Assembly (NCBI GenBank): GCA_052143655.1
Contig: JBKQSL010000289.1
Span: 1-10,092, forward strand
Source of the DNA: CAVSUR01 sp052143655
GTDB lineage: Bacteria; Actinomycetota; Actinomycetes; Streptosporangiales; Streptosporangiaceae
Length of the DNA stretch: 10,092 nt
Direction of reading: 5' to 3'
Position numbers and translations under genes: made by a program. Shown here in pieces: positions 6,278 through 10,092 of the stretch; the stretch's first letter is position 1, and the number at the start of each line of letters is the position of its first letter. The notes below the pieces were generated by a model, which was not told the DNA's origin, ran no database searches, and saw nothing but the letters and a program-made list of their open reading frames with translations.

Positions 6278-6369
6278 GGCGGCCCGGCAGCTATCGGGAA
6301 CGTCCCGGCAGCGACCCTGATCCGTCCCGGGGCCGGATCAGGGTTTACCCCGATAGCCGCAGGGCCGCC
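6278..6369. promoter_or_regulatory. Mirrored divergent control region of the PspC and kinase genes
   Basis: The 131-bp gap between start codons holds nested dyads. The arms 6278-6298 and 6349-6369 are inverted copies matching at 19 of 21 positions; their shared core, read outward, is CCCGATAGC then GC then GGGCCGCC. They end 20 nt and 19 nt before the PspC and kinase start codons. Inside lies a perfect 11-bp dyad, ACCCTGATCCG (6314-6324) with CGGATCAGGGT (6334-6344), and a smaller palindrome CGGGA-ACG-TCCCG at 6295-6307. LuxR-type regulators bind inverted repeats, so the neighbouring response regulator is the natural candidate to bind here. CGATAGC in each arm may include the -10 region. The repeats are directly visible; binding is inferred. 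Confidence 0.65.
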
Positions 6370-6388
6370 AGCGCGCGATGATGGTCGG

Positions 6389-7930
6389 GTGGAGCAGCGC
6401 GCAAGCGGCATGCCGCCCTGGGTACCGGGCCCGGGCAGCCCGCCGGGGCAGGCGGGGCAGCCGGCTGGCCAGCACAGGCCGGCCGGCCCGCCGGGCACGC
6501 TGCCGTACGGTGCCGGCCAGCAGAACGGCAGCCAGCAGAACGGCAGCGGCCAGCCCGGGCCCGGCGGCTCGTGGCAGCAGCCGCCGTGGCACCAGGCTGG
6601 ACCTCCTGGCTACCGGGGCAGGCAGCCCGGTCCGCCCTGGGGGCGGCCCGGCCAGGTCCACGGCCCGGGCCGCTGGACCCGGGGGCCGCGCATCCCCGGG
6701 CCGCTGCGGCGGCAGCCGCAGCAGCGCCTGCTCGGCGGGGTGGCGGCGGGACTGGCCGCCCGGACCGGCCTGGATGTCAAGGCGGTGCGGGCCGTGTTCA
6801 CCGTCGCCGCGCTGCTGAGCGGGTTCGGCCTCGCCGCCTACGTGGCGGGCTGGCTGCTGATCCCGGCCGCCGACGAGCCCGCGCCGATCGGCACCCGGGC
6901 GCTGGCCGACCGGCGCGGGCTCACCCTGGCCGCCGGTCTCTGCTCGCTGCTGATCGTCATCCTGATGGCGGCCTCGACACTGCACGCCACCTGGCTCAAC
7001 ACCTACGCTCCCGCCCTGATCATCGGGACCGCGGGGCTGGTGCTGCTCTGGCGCAACGCGTCCGAGCCCGAACAGGCCACGATCCGGCGCATCGCCGAGC
7101 CGGTCCTCGGGCTCACCGAGGGCCGGCGCCGCTCGGCCATCGTGCTGCGGACCTTGATCGCCGTGATCCTGCTGCTCGGCGGCGCGGCCGTGCTGGCCAC
7201 CGACCGGCCCAAGCACGGTGCCGCCCTGTGGCCGCTGGCCGGCGCGCTGCTCGTGGTCACCGCGCTGCTGGTCATGCTGGGCCCCTGGTGGCTGCGGATC
7301 CTTCGCGACCTCGGCTCCGAGCGCCAGGCCCGGGTGCGGGCCGAGGAGCGGGCCGACATCGCCGCCCGGCTGCACGACTCGGTGCTGCAGACCCTCGCGC
7401 TGATCCAGCGCCGCGCCGACGACCCGCAGCAGGTCGTGCAGCTGGCCCGCGCGCAGGAGCGGGATCTGCGCACGTGGCTGTTCGAGGGCCGGTCGCCCGA
7501 CTCGCTGGACGGCGAGGGCATGACTGTCGCCACCGGCGTCCGGCTCATCCAGCGTGACATCGAGGCGCAGCACGGCGTCACTGTCGAGGCGGTCACGGTG
7601 GGCGACTGCCCGCTCGACGACGATCTCAGCGCGCTGCTGGCCGCGGCCCGGGAGGCGACGCTGAACGCGGTCAAGTGGTCCGGCGCCCCCACCGTCTCGG
7701 TGTTCGCCGAGGTCGAGCCGGGCGAGGTCACGCTGTTCGTGCGGGACCGGGGCAGCGGCTTCGACCCGGCTGCGGTGCCAGCCGACCGCAAGGGCCTGGC
7801 CGAGTCGATCCGCGGCCGGATGGCGCGCCGCGGCGGCACGGCAGCCGTCCGCACCGCGCCCGGCGAGGGCACCGAGGTCGCGCTGATCATGCCGCGCCGG
7901 TCCGGCGAGCGGGAGCCGAGCCGGGCATGA
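6389..7930 (+). CDS. PspC-domain sensor histidine kinase (LuxR-pair type)
   Basis: A 513-residue membrane kinase that should autophosphorylate and pass phosphate to the regulator encoded next. Residues 1-105 are Gly/Pro/Gln-rich and low-complexity. A PspC domain follows (about 107-158, GGVAAGLAARTGLD and VAGWLLIP). Further hydrophobic segments lie at about 178-200, 208-222, 249-270 and 280-302. The dimerisation and phosphoacceptor helix holds ARLHDSVLQTLALIQRRADD with H329 as the phosphorylation site (HisKA_3 type). The ATPase domain has an N-box with E422 and N426 (REATLNAVKWSG), a G1 box D453-R-G-S-G-F, and GEGTEV near the end. No extracellular sensor domain is present, so sensing probably works through PspC and the membrane helices. 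The start GTG at 6389 lacks a clear Shine-Dalgarno; an ATG at 6410 is an alternative. The stop overlaps the regulator start (ATGA). Confidence 0.93.
   Translation: MEQRASGMPPWVPGPGSPPGQAGQPAGQHRPAGPPGTLPYGAGQQNGSQQNGSGQPGPGGSWQQPPWHQAGPPGYRGRQPGPPWGRPGQVHGPGRWTRGPRIPGPLRRQPQQRLLGGVAAGLAARTGLDVKAVRAVFTVAALLSGFGLAAYVAGWLLIPAADEPAPIGTRALADRRGLTLAAGLCSLLIVILMAASTLHATWLNTYAPALIIGTAGLVLLWRNASEPEQATIRRIAEPVLGLTEGRRRSAIVLRTLIAVILLLGGAAVLATDRPKHGAALWPLAGALLVVTALLVMLGPWWLRILRDLGSERQARVRAEERADIAARLHDSVLQTLALIQRRADDPQQVVQLARAQERDLRTWLFEGRSPDSLDGEGMTVATGVRLIQRDIEAQHGVTVEAVTVGDCPLDDDLSALLAAAREATLNAVKWSGAPTVSVFAEVEPGEVTLFVRDRGSGFDPAAVPADRKGLAESIRGRMARRGGTAAVRTAPGEGTEVALIMPRRSGEREPSRA
6518..6547 (+). repeat. 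15-bp tandem duplication in the kinase N-terminus
   Basis: CAGCAGAACGGCAGC occurs twice in direct succession (6518-6532, 6533-6547). It encodes two copies of QQNGS in the low-complexity cytosolic leader of the kinase. It preserves the frame and looks like recent slippage. Confidence 0.85.
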
Positions 7931-8616
7931 CGCCGGCCAGCGGCACGCCTGCGGCCACGGAGGGCGGCACCCGGCCCCGGGTCTTCATCGTCGACGATCA
8001 TGGCCTGTTCCGGTCCGGGGTCCGGTTGGAGCTGAGCGGCTACGTCGAGGTCGTCGGCGAGGCCGGGGACGTCGAGCCGGCTATCACGGCCATCACCGGG
8101 TGCCTGCCCGACGTGGTCCTGCTCGACGTGCACATGCCCGGCGGCGGCGGCCAGGCGGTGGTGGCCGCGGTCAAGCCCGCTCACCCGCAGGTCCGGTTCC
8201 TCGCGCTGTCCGCCTCGGACGCGCCGGAGGACGTGATCGCGGTGATCCGCGCGGGCGCCCGCGGCTACGTGACCAAGACGATCTCCGCCGCCGACCTGGT
8301 GGACGCGGTGCGCCGGGTCGCGGCCGGCGATGTGGTCTTCTCGCCCCGGCTGGCCGGGTTCGTGCTCGATGCCTTCGCCGGCACGCCCGAGGCGGCCGCC
8401 GCGCCGCCGCTGGACCCCGAGCTTGACCAGCTCACGCCGCGCGAGCGGGAGGTGCTGCGGCTCATCGCCCGCGGCTACACCTACCGGGAGATCGCCCGCG
8501 AGCTGTACATCTCGGTCAAGACAGTGGAGAGCCACGTCTCGTCGGTGCTGCGCAAGCTGCAGCTGTCGACCCGGCACCAGCTGACCCGGTGGGCGACCGA
8601 GCGGCGGCTGACGTGA
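7927..8616 (+). CDS. LuxR/NarL-family response regulator
   Basis: A 229-residue two-component transcription regulator. The receiver domain (about 17-135) has the acidic pair D23-D24 (VFIVDDH), the phosphoacceptor D67 (VVLLDVHMP), S95 (LALSAS) and K117 (YVTKTI). A linker of about 30 residues leads to a C-terminal LuxR-type helix-turn-helix (about 165-225): LTPREREVLRLIARGYTYREIARELYISVKTVESHVSSVLRKL. All key residues are intact. The ATG overlaps the kinase stop codon by four bases, so the two are translationally coupled and form a cognate pair. Its likely target is the mirrored control region at 6278-6369, which drives its own operon and the PspC-DUF1707 cluster. A 13-residue Thr/Gly-rich leader precedes the receiver, somewhat longer than usual; no better internal start is seen. 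Confidence 0.95.
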   Translation: MTPASGTPAATEGGTRPRVFIVDDHGLFRSGVRLELSGYVEVVGEAGDVEPAITAITGCLPDVVLLDVHMPGGGGQAVVAAVKPAHPQVRFLALSASDAPEDVIAVIRAGARGYVTKTISAADLVDAVRRVAAGDVVFSPRLAGFVLDAFAGTPEAAAAPPLDPELDQLTPREREVLRLIARGYTYREIARELYISVKTVESHVSSVLRKLQLSTRHQLTRWATERRLT

Positions 8617-8689
8617 CCAGCCCGGGCCGTCACGGGCCAAGGTCCCACAGCAGCCGGTAGTACCTGGGCCGCACCCGGTTTTCCCCGGC

Positions 8690-8773
8690 GTAAGAGGCTT
8701 GCGCGGCATCAGAGGCCTTCTGGGGATCAGGGGCCTTCTGGGGATCAGAGGCCTTCGCGGCCTCAGAGCGTGG
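8690..8773. repeat. 18-bp tandem repeat between convergent genes
   Basis: About four and a half 18-bp units. The best copies are 8708-8725 and 8726-8743 (17/18 identical; ATCAGAGGCCTTCTGGGG), then 8744-8761, whose last bases are CGCGGC. A degenerate unit (8690-8707) also ends CGCGGC and a partial unit (8762-8773) enters the dehydrogenase gene. Each of the three main units has TCA, a TGA on the minus strand, in the same phase as the dehydrogenase stop at 8763-8765. GAGGCC (8748-8753) and GGCCTC (8759-8764) form a 6-bp hairpin at the gene end that may act as its terminator. The remaining gap 8617-8689 shows only a weak 5-bp dyad (8620-8624 with 8633-8637) behind the regulator gene. Confidence 0.85.
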
Positions 8774-9530
8774 TCGCGATCCCGCCGTCGACCGGCAGGA
8801 CCGCCCCTGTCACGTACGCGCCGGCCCGGGAGGCCAGGTAGACGGCGGCCCCGGCCATGTCGTCGGGACGGCCGATGCGCCCCAGCGGCGAGGAGGCGGC
8901 GATCTCGTCGCCGAACTGCGCCAGGGTCGCGGCCATCATCTTCGACTCGAACGGCCCGGGGGCGATCGCGTTGACGGTGACGTGCCGCGGGCCGAGGTCC
9001 TTAGCCAGCACCCGGGTGAGCTGGTGCAGCCCGGCCTTGCTGGCCGCGTAGGAGTAATTGGGCAGCGGCGGCACCCGCAGCCCGTCGATGCTGCCCACGT
9101 TGATCACCCGCGCCGGGTCGTCGGCAGTCCCGGCCGCCGCCAGCAGCGGCAGGAGCGCCCTGGTCAGGAAGAACGGCGCCTTCAGGTTGAGGTCCACGAC
9201 CTTGTCCCAGGCCGCGGCCGGGAACTCGGCCAGCGGCGCGCCCCAGGTCGCCCCGGCGTTGTTGACCAGTATGTGCAGCTGCGGCTCGCGCTCGCCCACC
9301 GCCGCGGCCAGCCGCAGGCACTCGGCTTCTGTCGACAAGTCGGCAGGGATCGCGGTCACCGGGCCGTGCTCGCCCAGCTCGCGCTCGGCCGCCGCGCACG
9401 CCTGCGGCTTGCGCGAGCTGATCCAGACCCGCGCCCCGGCGTCCAGCAGGCCGCGGGCGATCATCAGGCCGATTCCCCGCGTTCCGCCGGTGACGATGGC
9501 TACCTTGCCGGTCAGGTCGAACAGGCCCAT
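8763..9530 (-). CDS. Short-chain dehydrogenase/reductase, RhlG-like
   Basis: A 255-residue classical SDR, cytosolic and NAD(P)-dependent. The cofactor loop is TGGTRGIG (14-21), followed by R40-K41 after the second strand, which suggests NADP(H). NNAG is at 90-93, N115 is the structural/catalytic Asn, and the catalytic residues are S147, Y161 and K165 (YAASK). The C-terminus ends in the family's VDGG motif. The layout and several stretches (GLMIARGLLDAGARV, IPADLSTEA, LHQLTRVLAKDLG, VNAIAPG) resemble RhlG, a 3-oxoacyl-reductase-like enzyme of Pseudomonas. The true substrate cannot be told. The ATG at 9530 is preceded by a strong GAGGAGG; the open frame continues to 9719 but that extension is low-complexity and crosses the promoter region. 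It stands alone, convergent to the regulator gene and divergent from the small gene at 9664. Confidence 0.93.
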   Translation of the reverse strand: MGLFDLTGKVAIVTGGTRGIGLMIARGLLDAGARVWISSRKPQACAAAERELGEHGPVTAIPADLSTEAECLRLAAAVGEREPQLHILVNNAGATWGAPLAEFPAAAWDKVVDLNLKAPFFLTRALLPLLAAAGTADDPARVINVGSIDGLRVPPLPNYSYAASKAGLHQLTRVLAKDLGPRHVTVNAIAPGPFESKMMAATLAQFGDEIAASSPLGRIGRPDDMAGAAVYLASRAGAYVTGAVLPVDGGIATTL

Positions 9531-9587
9531 GGCGTGCCTCCTCGCGGCGTGCCCTCGGGGGGGCCGCCGTGCTCGGGAATGGCTCGT

Positions 9588-9658
9588 CACCCTACCCCGC
9601 CCGCGGGTGCGGCCGGGGGGCGGAATCTGTCCGCGCACGGACGGCGGCCCGTAGGGTG
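9588..9658. promoter_or_regulatory. Mirrored GTAGGGTG boxes, putative divergent -10 elements
   Basis: CACCCTAC (9588-9595) and GTAGGGTG (9651-9658) are a perfect 8-bp inverted pair 55 bp apart in the 133-bp gap. Each contains TAGGGT, which fits the TANNNT form of a -10 box, pointing toward its own gene. On the plus strand TAGGGT (9652-9657) ends 6 nt before the GTG at 9664, so that message may be leaderless. On the minus strand it would give the dehydrogenase a leader of about 50 nt that contains its GAGGAGG site. No clear -35 elements are visible. G-runs of seven (9556-9562 region) and six (near 9615-9620) also occur in the gap. Confidence 0.45.
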
Positions 9659-9663
9659 GCCGG

Positions 9664-10080
9664 GTGTATGACCATGACGAGGACGAGCTGGAGATCCTCG
9701 GCTGGGATGAGTTCATCATCCGGCAATGGGGGTCGATCTTCGCGGGCTACCGCCAGTGGGCCGGGCTGCGGCGGATCGGCCGGCGGTGGAGCGACCTGTT
9801 CGAGGCCGGACTCGGCTGCTCCCAGCAGACGGCCGACCTGCTGGTCCGCGCCGAGGTCATCGACCGCGCCGACCGGGACCTGCATGCCACGTCCGGCGCG
9901 GGCGCGCTGGTGCAGGCCATGCTGGACATCGTGGCCGGGCTGCCGGGCAGCGTCGCCGAGCTGACCGAGGCGGGCGAGATCCCGTCGGCCGCCGCGGACG
10001 CGCTGCGGGATGGGCAGGCCCGGCTGCTGGCCTTCCTCCGGCTGCAAGCGCTCGGCCTGGGGGATCCCGGCAGTGCCTGA
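9664..10080 (+). CDS. Small protein of unknown function
   Basis: A 138-residue protein that I do not recognise. It has an acidic start (MYDHDEDELE), then aromatic-rich helices (GWDEFIIRQWGSIFAGYRQWAGLRRIGRRW), and an alanine/leucine-rich helical remainder. No signal peptide, membrane helix, cysteine pair or catalytic motif is evident; the single Cys is in LGCSQQTADLLV. The segment SQQTADLLVRAEVIDRADRDLHAT and the later IPSAAADALRDGQ look like short helical repeats, perhaps a protein- or nucleic-acid-interaction fold. Codon use is as GC-biased at third positions as in neighbouring genes, which supports a real gene. The GTG start fits a leaderless message, since TAGGGT ends six bases before it and there is no firm Shine-Dalgarno. 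It is divergent from the dehydrogenase; its downstream neighbour lies outside the window. Confidence 0.7.
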   Translation: MYDHDEDELEILGWDEFIIRQWGSIFAGYRQWAGLRRIGRRWSDLFEAGLGCSQQTADLLVRAEVIDRADRDLHATSGAGALVQAMLDIVAGLPGSVAELTEAGEIPSAAADALRDGQARLLAFLRLQALGLGDPGSA

Positions 10081-10092
10081 CCGGCCCGGGGC

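Noticed and set aside
6338..7573. Minus-strand open frame of 411 codons over the kinase gene
   Set aside because: The product is low-complexity (Gln/Gly/Arg-rich) and is explained by codon bias of the kinase on the opposite strand.
7003..8709. Long open frame of 568 codons on the minus strand across the kinase and regulator genes
   Set aside because: It is antisense to two genes with intact catalytic and DNA-binding motifs. Its product is Arg/Ala/Ser-rich without a fold, as expected for a shadow frame in high-GC DNA.
8690..8773. Possible CRISPR array
   Set aside because: The 18-bp units abut with no spacers, so this is a simple tandem repeat.
9531..9719. N-terminal extension of the RhlG-like dehydrogenase
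   Set aside because: It is low-complexity, crosses the divergent promoter region and overlaps the small gene at 9664; GAGGAGG sits correctly before the ATG at 9530.

Overview
The window reads as ordinary chromosome from a very GC-rich actinomycete. Third codon positions are almost all G or C, GTG starts are common, start signals look weak or leaderless, and the protein families (PspC/DUF1707 membrane proteins, a PspC-domain sensor kinase with a LuxR-type regulator, RhlG-like SDR) are typical of the Streptomyces/Streptosporangium type of genome. A genus cannot be named from this sequence. I see no rRNA, tRNA, transposase, phage gene or CRISPR array. No gap without a gene exceeds 300 bases.

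Layout. At the left end, on the minus strand, is a type I methionine aminopeptidase (4-801), preceded by a large polytopic membrane protein of unknown function (891-2432) and a secreted protein of unknown function (2546-3211). Each of the latter two is followed by a perfect GC-rich hairpin of 13-14 bp, so these three minus-strand genes look like separate transcription units rather than one operon. Divergent from the secreted protein is an aldo/keto reductase of the YghZ/Gpr type (3399-4424, plus). It converges on a minus-strand cluster that reads, in transcription order, stand-alone PspC protein (5943-6257), DUF1707 membrane protein (5402-5902) and Gfo/Idh/MocA oxidoreductase (4464-5381).

Divergent from that cluster, across 131 bp, is a two-component system: a PspC-domain histidine kinase (6389-7930) whose stop codon overlaps the start of a LuxR/NarL-type response regulator (7927-8616). 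The divergent gap is the most structured DNA in the window. Two 21-bp arms, 19/21 identical in mirror orientation, lie 20 and 19 nt from the two start codons and enclose an 11-bp perfect dyad. I read it as a shared, probably autoregulated control region joining the two PspC proteins, the DUF1707 protein and the kinase/regulator pair into one envelope-sensing module.

The regulator gene converges on an RhlG-like short-chain dehydrogenase (8763-9530, minus). The gap between them holds an 18-bp tandem repeat that runs into the dehydrogenase stop codon and stacks further in-phase stop codons behind it. A second divergent gap, carrying two mirrored GTAGGGTG boxes, separates the dehydrogenase from a small unrecognised gene (9664-10080) that may be leaderless.

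Nothing looks like a defence system or a mobile island. The points of interest are the mirrored control region, the internally duplicated membrane protein with a variable repeat in its linker, the Met/His/Cys-bearing secreted protein, and the repeat-built 3' end at 8690-8773.
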